Shown: piece by piece, positions 21,830-29,894 of the stretch | How positions within the stretch are numbered: the first letter of the stretch is position 1 | How the letters are laid out: each line of letters begins with the position of its first letter | From: Streptomyces sp. NBC_01446 | GTDB taxonomy: Bacteria; Actinomycetota; Actinomycetes; Streptomycetales; Streptomycetaceae | Length of the DNA stretch: 64,000 nt | Direction: 5' to 3' | NCBI RefSeq assembly: GCF_026340095.1 | Contig: NZ_JAPEPO010000001.1 | Span: 4,545,501 to 4,609,500 of the forward strand | Notes under the pieces: generated by a model | Seen by the model: only the letters and a program-made list of their open reading frames with translations | The model's database searches: none | What the model was told of the DNA's origin: nothing | Made by a program: the position numbers and the translations under genes

Positions 21830-24241
21830 GTGGTGGATCAGCTGACGCAGCACGATCCGAGGCGGATCGGCCCGTTCGAGGTCCTTGGACGGCTCGGCGC
21901 CGGCGGCATGGGACTCGTCTATCTCGCGCGCTCGGCCTCCGGCCGGCGCGTGGCGATCAAGACCGTGCGGACCGAACTCGCCGAGGACCAGCTCTTCCGC
22001 GTCCGCTTCACCCGCGAGGTCGAGGCGGCCCGCGCCGTATCCGGCTTCTACACGGCAGCCGTCGTCGACGCCGACCCGCGCGCCGCCGTGCCGTGGCTCG
22101 CCACCGCCTACGTCCCCGCGCCCTCCCTCGAAGAAATAGTGAACGAGTGCGGGCCGCTGCCGGCCCAGGCGGTGCGCTGGCTCGCCGCCGGAATCGCCGA
22201 GGCCCTCCAGTCCATCCACGGCGCGGGGCTCGTCCATCGCGACCTGAAGCCGTCGAACGTGCTCGTCGTCGAGGACGGCCCCCGCGTCATCGACTTCGGT
22301 ATCGCCTCCGGCGTCTCCAACACCCGCCTGACCATGACGAACGTCGCCGTCGGCACCCCCGCCTACATGTCGCCCGAGCAGGCCAAGGACTCCCGGAGCG
22401 TCACCGGGGCCTCCGACGTCTTCTCCCTCGGCTCCACCCTCGTCTTCGCCGCCACCGGACACGCCCCCTTCCACGGCGCCAACCCCGTCGAGACCGTCTT
22501 CATGCTGCTGCGCGAAGGCCCCGACATCGAAGGACTGCCCGCCGAACTGCGGCCCCTCATCGAGTCCTGCATGAAGATGGAGGCCCCGCTGCGGCCCTCG
22601 CCCGCGGACCTCCAGGCCCAGCTCGCCCCGCACCTCTTCGGCTCGGGCAGCGACGACAGCGGCACCGCGTCCGCCTGGCTCCCCGAGCGCTCCGTCGCGC
22701 TCATCGAGGAACGCAGGGGCGGACGGCCCCCGGTCAAGAACAGCGGTCCCGGTCGTGGCGGCAGCGGCGGCCGTGGCGTGCACGGCGGCGGCCCCGGCCC
22801 CATGCCGGCCATGCCCGCGCAGCCCCCCGGCCCGCCCCCGTCCCATGCCCCCGGCACCGGCGGCTGGCGCCCCGCGCCCGCACCTGTCGGCACCGCGGGC
22901 CTCGCCCCCGACGCCGGCCCCGTGCGCCTGGCCGGGGCGCAGGTCCCGATCGGCCCCGGCCCGCGCGTCGCCGACGCCCGCGCCGCCGCAGTGAAGGCAC
23001 CGCCCGCCGACGCCGGCCTCGCCGCGTCCTGGTCCCGCCCCAAGACCGGCGTCAACGGCACCCCCGATCCCGTGGTCCCCGCTCCCGCCCCCGCACCCGA
23101 GGCGGGCGCCGCCTGGCGCCCCTGGCGCTTCCGCATGTCGAACGACGTGTGGGGCACCCCGTCCGTGGCCGGCGACCTCGTCTACGTGACCTCTTTCGAG
23201 GTACACGCGCTCGACGTGTCCACCGGCCGCCGCCGCTTCAAGACGCGCGACGTCGCCTGGTCCATGGCCGTCGCCGACGGCCGGATCCACGCCTCCGACG
23301 GCCCCACCCTCTACGCGCTCGACGCCCGCGAGGGACACGACCTGTGGCGGCTCCAGACCGACGCCTGGGTGTACTCCCTCAAGGCCGACCGCGGCACCGT
23401 CGTCACCGGCACCCGCGGCGGCGGCGTCCAGGCCTGGGAAGCCGTCAACGGCGACAAGCTGTGGGAGATCACCGGCGCCCAGACCGACTTCGAGTCCCCC
23501 GAGGCCGGACCCGTCATCCACGACGGCACCGTCTACGTCTGGCAGGACGCCCGGCTGCGCGCGCTGGAGGCCCGTACCGGCGAGGAGCGCTGGTCGTACC
23601 CGATCGGCGACGCGGCCTCCTGCGGCGGCGTCCCCGTCCGCCTCACCCAGGCCTCCGACGGCTACGTCTACGTGGCCGCCGGCACCCGCGTCCTGGCCGT
23701 CGACGTCGTGAGCGGCCATGTCCGCTGGCACTTCGAGGCGCCCGCCGTGTTCCTCTGCCCGCCCGCCTTCGCCCCCGGACCCGCCGTCACCGGCGGCGGC
23801 GTCTACCTCGCCGACCACCTCGGCACCGTCTACGCCCTCGACGCCACCGACGGCCGCGACCGCTGGCGCATCGCGACGGAACCCCGCCCCTCCTCCGTCG
23901 AACCGGTCCTCGTCTCGCACGGCCACGTCCACGTGGGCAGCGGCCAGGGCCTCTACACGCTCGACGCCGTCACCGGCACGCCCAAGTGGCGCTTCCAGGC
24001 GGGCGGCGAGGTCGTCGGCTCGCCCGTGGTCGCCGACAACCGCATCCACTTCGGCGCCACCGACCACCTCCTCTACACCCTCAAGGCCGACGACGGCCGC
24101 CTCCGCTGGAAGCTCGCCACGGGCGGCGAGATCACCGGCGCACCCGTGGTCAAGGACGGCGTGGTGTACGCGTGCAGCAAGGACCGCTGCGTGTACGCAC
24201 TGGACGCGGAAAAGGGCACCGGGACGGCTTCGGCGCGCTAG
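21830..24241 (+). CDS. afsK: Serine/threonine protein kinase AfsK with PQQ-repeat sensor domain
   Basis: An 803-residue eukaryotic-type kinase. The kinase domain (residues 14-275) has the glycine loop GRLGAGGMG, Lys44, catalytic HRD at 136-138, DFG at 155-157, and an activation loop with Thr168, the residue known to be autophosphorylated in S. coelicolor AfsK. A Pro/Gly-rich linker (about 300-430) leads to a C-terminal beta-propeller of PQQ-like repeats (430-800). AfsK phosphorylates AfsR, raising its DNA binding and afsS transcription (established knowledge). Start GTG 21830 or the adjacent 21833, after a GGGAGGCAGG site. It is followed convergently by a membrane protein with a 4-bp overlap. 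AfsR and AfsS are encoded about 10 kb away in this window, unlike the tight S. coelicolor cluster. Confidence 0.95.
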   Translation: MVDQLTQHDPRRIGPFEVLGRLGAGGMGLVYLARSASGRRVAIKTVRTELAEDQLFRVRFTREVEAARAVSGFYTAAVVDADPRAAVPWLATAYVPAPSLEEIVNECGPLPAQAVRWLAAGIAEALQSIHGAGLVHRDLKPSNVLVVEDGPRVIDFGIASGVSNTRLTMTNVAVGTPAYMSPEQAKDSRSVTGASDVFSLGSTLVFAATGHAPFHGANPVETVFMLLREGPDIEGLPAELRPLIESCMKMEAPLRPSPADLQAQLAPHLFGSGSDDSGTASAWLPERSVALIEERRGGRPPVKNSGPGRGGSGGRGVHGGGPGPMPAMPAQPPGPPPSHAPGTGGWRPAPAPVGTAGLAPDAGPVRLAGAQVPIGPGPRVADARAAAVKAPPADAGLAASWSRPKTGVNGTPDPVVPAPAPAPEAGAAWRPWRFRMSNDVWGTPSVAGDLVYVTSFEVHALDVSTGRRRFKTRDVAWSMAVADGRIHASDGPTLYALDAREGHDLWRLQTDAWVYSLKADRGTVVTGTRGGGVQAWEAVNGDKLWEITGAQTDFESPEAGPVIHDGTVYVWQDARLRALEARTGEERWSYPIGDAASCGGVPVRLTQASDGYVYVAAGTRVLAVDVVSGHVRWHFEAPAVFLCPPAFAPGPAVTGGGVYLADHLGTVYALDATDGRDRWRIATEPRPSSVEPVLVSHGHVHVGSGQGLYTLDAVTGTPKWRFQAGGEVVGSPVVADNRIHFGATDHLLYTLKADDGRLRWKLATGGEITGAPVVKDGVVYACSKDRCVYALDAEKGTGTASAR

Positions 24242-24903
24242 GGCTTGTCGCCGGGCCGCCCACCCGGGTGCCCCTGCTGCCCCTCCTCGTACGGGGGCTC
24301 CTCGTAAGGGGGATCCGGGTACGGGGGCTGGTCGGCGTACGGCTGCATCGGGCCCTCCAGCGTGTGCTGGGGCCCGTCGAGCGTGGGCGCCGGGGGCGGC
24401 ACCGGGTCGGTGAAGTGCGTGGGCTCCGGGCCGCTGTCACCGGGGTACCCCTGGTCCGCGTACTCGGGCAGCCGCGGCTGCCGCTTCTGCCGCCCGCTCA
24501 TCACGGCCGCACCGAGCAGCAGCAGCGCGCCGCCGACGACCGCGCCGGCCACTCCGAGCCCGAGCCCGGAACCGTCACCGGCCACCACCATCCGCCCCTC
24601 GGCCTGCCCCACCCGCACTATCCACAGCACGGTGAACGCGAGCACCACCACGCCCGCGCACGCGACGAGCAGCCGCGACCGCAGCACGATCCCGATCAGC
24701 GTCGCCGCCGCGGCCACCGCGAACGGCAGGAGGAGGGAACCGAACAACGTCGCGCGCGCGTCGGTCACTCCGGCACCCGTGAACAGGTCACCGAGGCGGT
24801 AATAGCGCCCGTGACGGCCGTCGTACCACGCACGGAAGGGGCTGGAAACGGCGGCCGTCGCTCCGAGGAGAGCGAGGATCGACCCAAGGACGTTGCGGAC
24901 CAT
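24238..24903 (-). CDS. Membrane protein with proline-rich cytoplasmic tail
   Basis: A 221-residue protein. About four hydrophobic segments lie in the first 130 residues (for example VLGSILALLGATAAV, FGSLLLPFAVAAAATLIGIV, LVACAGVVVLAFTVLWIV, GVAGAVVGGALLLLGAAV). A 90-residue soluble tail follows, rich in Pro, Tyr and acidic residues. No known domain recognised. It overlaps the afsK stop by 4 bp on the opposite strand and resembles the small hypothetical gene next to afsK in S. coelicolor by position. A function in the AfsK pathway is possible but unsupported by sequence. Confidence 0.78.
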   Translation of the reverse strand: MVRNVLGSILALLGATAAVSSPFRAWYDGRHGRYYRLGDLFTGAGVTDARATLFGSLLLPFAVAAAATLIGIVLRSRLLVACAGVVVLAFTVLWIVRVGQAEGRMVVAGDGSGLGLGVAGAVVGGALLLLGAAVMSGRQKRQPRLPEYADQGYPGDSGPEPTHFTDPVPPPAPTLDGPQHTLEGPMQPYADQPPYPDPPYEEPPYEEGQQGHPGGRPGDKP

Positions 24904-25045
24904 GCGCAGCCTCCTGAGTCCGGCCCGGTTCGGCTCTCGGTCCCGACGCTACGCCGGGACCACACCCCTCGCCACGTGGCGCTGCTACGGTGTCGGGTCG
25001 CCAAAAGGAACGCAAGGATCACCATATTTTCGGGGGAGCAGAAGG

Positions 25046-25645
25046 ATGCTGCGACGAGGGTTGAAGCTCACGGCACTGGCGGCCGTGGTCGTACTCGCAC
25101 TGACCGGATTCTCGACGGGCCGCGGCCACGGGTCGGGCAAGAGCAGGGGGAGCGGCAGCCACAGCAGCAGCAGCGGAGGCGGCTGCTCCAGCTCGAAGCA
25201 GAACCACAGCGGATCGTCGTCGAGCACGACGGGCGGTTCGAGTTACGACGATGACGACGACTCGTACGGCAGCTCCAGCTCGGGCTCCTCGGGCTACACG
25301 TCGGGCGGCAGCAGCTACAACAGGCGCCCCACCCGCACCCCCAGCACCTCCAGCACCTCGGGGAGCGGCCGGAGCGCCGACATCACGGCGAAGGTCCTCA
25401 AGTGCGCGGGCAAGGACTCCGCGTACGCGTCCGTCGAGCTCAGGAACCGCGGCAGCCGGGACGGCCGCTACAACCTCACCCTTCACTTCCAGGACGCGAG
25501 CGACATCACGGTCATCGACGGCACCACGTCCGTCACCGTCCCGGCCAACGGCACGAAGGTCGCCAAGGTGAAGCCCGGCGGCGGCGCGGACCTGCTCCAG
25601 TCCATCGACCACTGCCGGCTCGACGGAGCCCCGGCCCCGAGCTGA
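25046..25645 (+). CDS. Secreted Ser/Gly-rich protein
   Basis: A 199-residue exported protein. The N-terminal signal peptide (LRRGLKLTALAAVVVLALTGFSTG, cleavage near residue 25) is followed by a low-complexity region of Ser, Gly, His and Asp (about 26-115). A compact C-terminal beta domain (about 118-195) has RGSRDGRYNLTLHFQD and two cysteines (KCAG near 121 and HCRL near 190) that may form a disulphide. The ATG at 25046 has GGGGGAG 14-18 bp upstream; longer frames from 24893 would overlap the divergent promoter. The function is unknown; cell-wall or surface association is a guess from composition. Confidence 0.78.
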   Translation: MLRRGLKLTALAAVVVLALTGFSTGRGHGSGKSRGSGSHSSSSGGGCSSSKQNHSGSSSSTTGGSSYDDDDDSYGSSSSGSSGYTSGGSSYNRRPTRTPSTSSTSGSGRSADITAKVLKCAGKDSAYASVELRNRGSRDGRYNLTLHFQDASDITVIDGTTSVTVPANGTKVAKVKPGGGADLLQSIDHCRLDGAPAPS

Positions 25646-25667
25646 GGCACTGCCTCCCCGCCGCCGG

Positions 25668-26441
25668 TCACCGCACCCGGAACCCGCCCGGCCGCCGCGC
25701 GGAGAACAGCTCGGCCTGCCGCTCCGGAGGCAGATTGCCCAGGGCGATCAACTGCGGCGCGTGCGCGAGGGCCTGCGTGCGCGCCGCCTCCTTGGCCGCC
25801 CACACCGCCCGCACCGTGCCCTGCACGGCCTCGGTCGGATACGACGCGATCGTCTCGGCGCAGCGCACGGAGGCCGCCAACGCGCCGCCGGGCGCGGTCA
25901 GTTCGGACACGAGCCCGGTCTCGTACGCGCGCCGGGCCGAGATCCGTTCGGCGGTCCCCATGAGCGCCATCCGCGCCACCTCGCCGAACGGCATGCGCTG
26001 GGCGAGGTGGATGGTCTCGTAGGCGCTGACCATGCCGTAGGTCGTATGCGGGTCGAAGAACGTGGCGCTCTCGTCGGCGACGACGAACTCGCTCTCGCCG
26101 ATGAGATAGAACGCCCCGCCGCACGCCATCCCGTTGACGGCGGCGACGACGGGCTTCCACAGATCGTTGGTCTTGGGCCCGACCGCGACGAGCGGATCGT
26201 CGACGCTGTACGGGGACTGCGGCTGTGGCACCTCGGCGTCGCGGTCGATGCCCGTGCAGAAGGCCCGCTCTCCGGTGCCGGTGACGACGACGGCGCGCAC
26301 CGAGGCGTCGAACCTGAACCCCCGCCAGACGGCGGTGAGTTCGTCGACGGTCGCCAGGTCGATCGCGTTGTGGCGTTCGGGCCGGTCGAGGGTGACGACG
26401 GCGACCCCGGTCTCCTTGTCGGTCTCGACACGCACGCTCAC
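25668..26441 (-). CDS. Enoyl-CoA hydratase/isomerase family protein (atypical crotonase)
   Basis: A 257-residue crotonase-fold protein. It starts at GTG 26441, which overlaps the stop of the DUF35 gene (GTGA); a longer frame to 26714 overlaps that gene and was rejected. The CoA-binding RPERHNAIDLAT and GERAFCTGIDRD regions and the oxyanion segment NGMACGGAFYLIGES are visible. Neither classical hydratase glutamate is present at the expected positions (FYL, and FFDPHTTYGMVSAYE), so it may act as an isomerase, hydrolase or lyase. It is the third gene of a thiolase-like/DUF35/crotonase series, a combination seen in steroid and terpenoid side-chain degradation (family knowledge). Confidence 0.85.
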   Translation of the reverse strand: MSVRVETDKETGVAVVTLDRPERHNAIDLATVDELTAVWRGFRFDASVRAVVVTGTGERAFCTGIDRDAEVPQPQSPYSVDDPLVAVGPKTNDLWKPVVAAVNGMACGGAFYLIGESEFVVADESATFFDPHTTYGMVSAYETIHLAQRMPFGEVARMALMGTAERISARRAYETGLVSELTAPGGALAASVRCAETIASYPTEAVQGTVRAVWAAKEAARTQALAHAPQLIALGNLPPERQAELFSARRPGGFRVR

Positions 26442-26890
26442 GGCCGCTCCAGAACCCAGCGTGGCATCGTCACGCCGTCGACGTCGGTGAAGACGACCTG
26501 CACCTTCGCGCCGATGCGCAGCCGTCCCGGGTCGACGGAGTTCAGGGCCGCGTCGGCGGAGGCGACCAGATTCCCGACGAGCCGGATCCGGGGCGCGTCC
26601 GCCAGCTCGACGATGATCGCGTTGTACGGGGCGACGGCGGCGTACGCGGGCAGCAGCGGCGGATGCGGGACGACGTAGGACCAGATCCGCCCCCGCCCGC
26701 TCATGAGCCGCCACTCACTCTCGAACGACCCGCAGTGCGGGCAGCAGGGACGAGGCGGGAAGCGCAGCTCACCGCAGGCGGGAGAGGCGCAGGCCTGGAT
26801 GCGGAGTTGGGATTGGGCGGCGTAGTGCCAGAAGGGTGCACCGTCGTCATCGATGACAGGTGACAGATAACAGCTTTCAGATTCTGTCAT
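26438..26890 (-). CDS. DUF35 Zn-ribbon/OB-fold protein
   Basis: A 150-residue DUF35 protein. The start region PVIDDDGAPFWHYAAQSQLRIQ is followed by a zinc ribbon with cysteine pairs (ACASPACGELRFPPRPCCPHC) near residues 34-54, then an OB fold (GRIWSYVVPHPPLLP). Such proteins form complexes with thiolase-like aldolases acting on CoA esters (family knowledge), so the thiolase-like protein encoded 145 bp upstream on the same strand is the likely partner. It overlaps the downstream crotonase by 4 bp. A TGACAG/CTGTCA inverted repeat (26853-26890) overlaps its N-terminal codons; it does not match the window palindrome well. Confidence 0.85.
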   Translation of the reverse strand: MTESESCYLSPVIDDDGAPFWHYAAQSQLRIQACASPACGELRFPPRPCCPHCGSFESEWRLMSGRGRIWSYVVPHPPLLPAYAAVAPYNAIIVELADAPRIRLVGNLVASADAALNSVDPGRLRIGAKVQVVFTDVDGVTMPRWVLERP

Positions 26891-26945
26891 TGGTCAATCC
26901 AACTTCCCTCTTCGTCATGGGTAAGTCCAACTCCGCCAGGGAGGC

Positions 26946-27020
26946 GGCAGCGGCCACGGCAACAGCCCTGGCCCCGGCAACAGCCCCGGCCCCGGCCTCG
27001 GCCTCGGCTGCGGCCACGTC
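26946..27020. repeat. GC-rich hexamer-like low-complexity tract
   Basis: Imperfect tandem units of the form GGCCCC/GGCCTC interrupted by two AACAGCCC segments, in the 145-bp gap between the thiolase-like and DUF35 genes. It looks like replication-slippage DNA. It could fold in the intercistronic mRNA, but no defined hairpin was found. Confidence 0.5.
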
Positions 27021-27035
27021 GCCTCGCCGCGACAG

Positions 27036-28187
27036 TCACGCCCCCCGCAGCAGCAAGGCCGACGTAGGTACCCCCTCGCCCGCCGTCACCAGGCACGTCC
27101 CCGCCCCCGGTACCTGCGCCGTGCTGATGCCGCGCAGTTGTTTCACGCCCTCGTTGATCAGGTTGAAACCGTGGACGTACGCCTCGCTGAGCCCGCCCCC
27201 GCCGGTGTTGAGCGGCAGTCGCCCGCCGATCTCCAGCGCCCCGCCCTCCGTGAACGCGCCGCCCTCGCCGCGCCCGCAGAACCCGTAGCCCTCCAGGGAC
27301 AGCGGGATCAGCGGCGTGAACGCGTCGTAGATCTGCGCGACGTCCACGTCCTCCGGCCCGAAGTCCGCCTGTTTCCACAGGTGTCGGGCCGCGGTCCACG
27401 CCGGCCCCGTCAGCGGATCGTCGTTCCAGTAGTTGACCATCCCGTGGTGCTGGGACGGCAGCCCCTGCGCGACCGAGTGCACGTAGACCGGCTTCTGGCG
27501 GCAGTCGCGCGCCCGCTCGGCGGAGACGATGACGCACGCCAACGCGCCGTCGGTCTCAAGGCAGTTGTCGAAGAGGCACAGCGGCTCGCTGATCATGCGG
27601 GCCGTCATATACATGTCGCGCGTCAGCGGCCGCTCGTACATCATCGCGGCCGGGTTCTGGTTGGCGCGGTTGCGGCAGGCGAGCGCGACGTTGAAGAGGT
27701 GGTCCCTGGTCGCCCCGTACTCGTGCATGTAGCGCCGCGCGAGCATCGCTATCTCGTCGGCGGGGCGCAGCAGCCCGTACGGGCGGGTCCACTGTGCCGG
27801 CGTCGGCAGCTGGACCGCCGTGTTCTTCCACGGGCGCGGCCCCGACCCCCGCTTGCGCGACCGCCACGCGACCCCGACGCTCGCCTGCCCGGTGGCGACG
27901 GCGGCGGCCAGATGCGCGACGGTCGCGCACGATCCGCCGCCCCCGAAGCCCACCTTGCTGAAGAAGGTCACGTCCCCCGCGCCGACGGCCTTGGCGACCT
28001 CGACCTCGTCGGTCTCCTCCATCGTGTACGAGGCGAAGGCGTCGACCTCGGACGGCGCGATGCCCGCGTCGTCGAGCGCGCCGAGGATGGCCCGGCAGGC
28101 CAAAGTCTTTTCACTTTCCGGAAGTTGTTTGCCGAAGGCCGTCTGCCCGATCCCCACTATGGCCGTCGCATCCTTGAGCCCCGCCAT
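27036..28187 (-). CDS. Thiolase-like lipid-transfer protein
   Basis: A 383-residue SCP-x/Ltp-type thiolase-fold protein. It starts with DATAIVGIGQTAFGKQLPESEKTL and ends with AYVHGFNLINEGVKQLRGISTAQVPGAGTCLVTAG; the Ser/Gly pattern FGGGGSCATVAHLAAAVATGQA replaces the catalytic-Cys region of degradative thiolases. Start ATG 28187 is chosen because GGAGGT lies 8 nt upstream. It is similar in kind to the protein at 16883-18061, so the regulon has two. Together with the DUF35 protein downstream it may form an aldolase complex cleaving side chains of CoA esters (inference from Ltp2-ChsH2). Operator site 8 lies 48 bp upstream. Confidence 0.85.
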   Translation of the reverse strand: MAGLKDATAIVGIGQTAFGKQLPESEKTLACRAILGALDDAGIAPSEVDAFASYTMEETDEVEVAKAVGAGDVTFFSKVGFGGGGSCATVAHLAAAVATGQASVGVAWRSRKRGSGPRPWKNTAVQLPTPAQWTRPYGLLRPADEIAMLARRYMHEYGATRDHLFNVALACRNRANQNPAAMMYERPLTRDMYMTARMISEPLCLFDNCLETDGALACVIVSAERARDCRQKPVYVHSVAQGLPSQHHGMVNYWNDDPLTGPAWTAARHLWKQADFGPEDVDVAQIYDAFTPLIPLSLEGYGFCGRGEGGAFTEGGALEIGGRLPLNTGGGGLSEAYVHGFNLINEGVKQLRGISTAQVPGAGTCLVTAGEGVPTSALLLRGA

Positions 28188-28235
28188 CGCAAGCCACCTC
28201 CGCACGCCGTGATGCCACCACGATCGTCCCGTCTG

Positions 28236-28250
28236 CTGACAGCGCGTCAG
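28236..28250. promoter_or_regulatory. Operator palindrome site 8 (CTGACAGCGCGTCAG)
   Basis: Seen: one mismatch, 48 bp upstream of the thiolase-like gene start on the minus strand. It is paired with site 9 at a 27-bp centre distance within the divergent promoter region. Confidence 0.72.
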
Positions 28251-28262
28251 GCTACCGTTAAT

Positions 28263-28277
28263 CTGACGGATAGTCAG
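28263..28277. promoter_or_regulatory. Operator palindrome site 9 (CTGACGGATAGTCAG)
   Basis: Seen: one mismatch, 33 bp before the ATG of the acyl-CoA synthetase at 28311. Adjacent to site 8, so both divergent transcripts can be repressed together. Confidence 0.74.
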
Positions 28278-28310
28278 CTACGGGTCGGCTACGGGTGTGG
28301 AGGTCGTGCG

Positions 28311-29894
28311 ATGCGCGGGGACCTGGAGTGGGGCACCGTTCCCCAACTGGTGCATGCGGCAGCCGAACGGTACGGGGAGCGTGAGGCCGTCGTCGAGGGC
28401 CGTGCGCGCATCTCGTACGCGGAACTCGGCGACCGCGTCGAACGGGCCGCCGCCGCGTGCATCGCGAGCGGCGTCGAACCCGGCGACCGGGTCGCGGTCT
28501 GGGCGCCCAACACCCTCGACTGGATCGTCTCCGCCCTCGGCGCCGTGAGCGCGGGCGCGGTCCTCGTCCCCCTCAACACCCGCTTCAAGGGCGCGGAGGC
28601 GGCCTACGTCCTGGCCCGCTCCCGCGCGAAGCTCCTCTTCGTCACGGGTACGTTCCTCGGCACGTCCTACGTGGCGTCCCTGCGCCGGGCGAACGTCGAT
28701 CTCCCCTACCTGGAACAGGTGGTCGTCCTCTCCGACACGGCCCCCGACACCTCACCCGACCACGAGGACCCGCGCGTCTGGCGGACCTGGAAGGACTTCC
28801 TGGCGGGCGGCGAGGGCGTCTCGGGCGAGACGGTCCGGGCCCGCGCGGCGGGAATCGCCCCGACCTGCCCCTCCGACATCATCTTCACCTCGGGCACCAC
28901 GGGCCGCCCCAAAGGCGCGGTGATCAGCCACGCCCAGACCCTGCGCGGCTACGCGATCTGGTCCGACCTGGCCGGCCTGCGCGAAGGCGACCGCTACCTG
29001 ATCGTGAACCCGTTCTTCCACACCTTCGGCTACAAGGCGGGCATCATCGCCTGCCTGATGCGCGGCGCGACGATGGTCCCGCAGCCAGTTTTCAACGTGG
29101 ACACGGTCCTCGCCAACATCGCCGCCGAACGCATCTCCGTACTCCCCGGTCCGCCCACGCTCCACCAGTCGATCCTGGACCACCCGAACCGCACCGCCCA
29201 CGACCTGTCGGCGCTACGGCTCGTGGTGACGGGAGCGGCGGTGGTCCCCCTGCAACTGGTTGAACGCCTGCGCGGGGAACTGGGTGTGGGCACGGTCCTG
29301 ACGGCGTACGGCCTCTCCGAGGCGAGCGGCATCGTGACGATGTGCCGCCGCGGCGACGAGGCGGCGGTGATCGCGTCGACGTCCGGACGGGCGATACCCG
29401 GCACGGAGGTACGCGTGGACTCGCCCGGCCCCGGCGAACCCGGCGAGGTCCTGGTCAGGGGCTTCAACGTCATGAGCGGCTACTTCGAGGACGAGGACTC
29501 GACACGCGAGGCGTTCACGGAGGACGGCTGGCTGCGCACGGGTGACGTGGGCGTCCTGTCCGACTCGGGGAACCTTCGTATCACCGACCGCATCAAGGAC
29601 ATGTTCATAGTCGGCGGCTTCAACGCGTACCCGGCCGAGATAGAGCAGCTCCTCGGCCTCCACCCGCACGTGGCCGACGTCGCCGTGATCGGCGTCCCGG
29701 ACGGGCGGCTGGGGGAGGTCGGCAAGGCATACGTCGTACGGCGCCCGGGTGCCGTCCTCACGGCCGACGACCTGATCGCCTGGTCCCGCCGCGAGATGGC
29801 GAACTACAAGGTGCCGCGCGAGGTGGAGTTCCTGGCCGAACTCCCGCGCAACGCCGGCGGGAAGGTGGTCAAGGGGGAGCTGCGGGGCCGGTGA
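28311..29894 (+). CDS. AMP-forming fatty-acyl-CoA synthetase (FadD type)
   Basis: A 527-residue ANL-superfamily ligase activating a carboxylic acid through an acyl-adenylate. Motifs: TSGTTGRPKGAVISH (P-loop, near residue 195), YGLSEASGIVT, GWLRTGDVG (adenine/ribose Asp), ITDRIKDMFIVGGFNAYPAEIE hinge, and the C-terminal catalytic lysine in PRNAGGKVVKGEL. I chose ATG 28311 with GGAGG 8 nt upstream; a much longer frame from 27138 is a shadow of the opposite-strand gene. It faces the thiolase-like gene across operators 8 and 9. The preferred acid is unknown. Its 3' end overlaps the convergent DUF559 gene by 26 bp. Confidence 0.92.
   Translation: MRGDLEWGTVPQLVHAAAERYGEREAVVEGRARISYAELGDRVERAAAACIASGVEPGDRVAVWAPNTLDWIVSALGAVSAGAVLVPLNTRFKGAEAAYVLARSRAKLLFVTGTFLGTSYVASLRRANVDLPYLEQVVVLSDTAPDTSPDHEDPRVWRTWKDFLAGGEGVSGETVRARAAGIAPTCPSDIIFTSGTTGRPKGAVISHAQTLRGYAIWSDLAGLREGDRYLIVNPFFHTFGYKAGIIACLMRGATMVPQPVFNVDTVLANIAAERISVLPGPPTLHQSILDHPNRTAHDLSALRLVVTGAAVVPLQLVERLRGELGVGTVLTAYGLSEASGIVTMCRRGDEAAVIASTSGRAIPGTEVRVDSPGPGEPGEVLVRGFNVMSGYFEDEDSTREAFTEDGWLRTGDVGVLSDSGNLRITDRIKDMFIVGGFNAYPAEIEQLLGLHPHVADVAVIGVPDGRLGEVGKAYVVRRPGAVLTADDLIAWSRREMANYKVPREVEFLAELPRNAGGKVVKGELRGR

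Noticed and set aside
20627..24067. 1146-codon minus-strand frame antisense to afsK
   Set aside because: Low-complexity Gly/Arg/Val-rich translation typical of a GC-rich shadow frame; afsK has a full set of kinase motifs on the other strand.
26853..26890. Additional copy of the catabolic operator (TGACAG/CTGTCA repeat)
   Set aside because: Arm sequence and 24-bp spacing differ from CTGACG-NNN-CGTCAG, and it lies within the first codons of the DUF35 gene.
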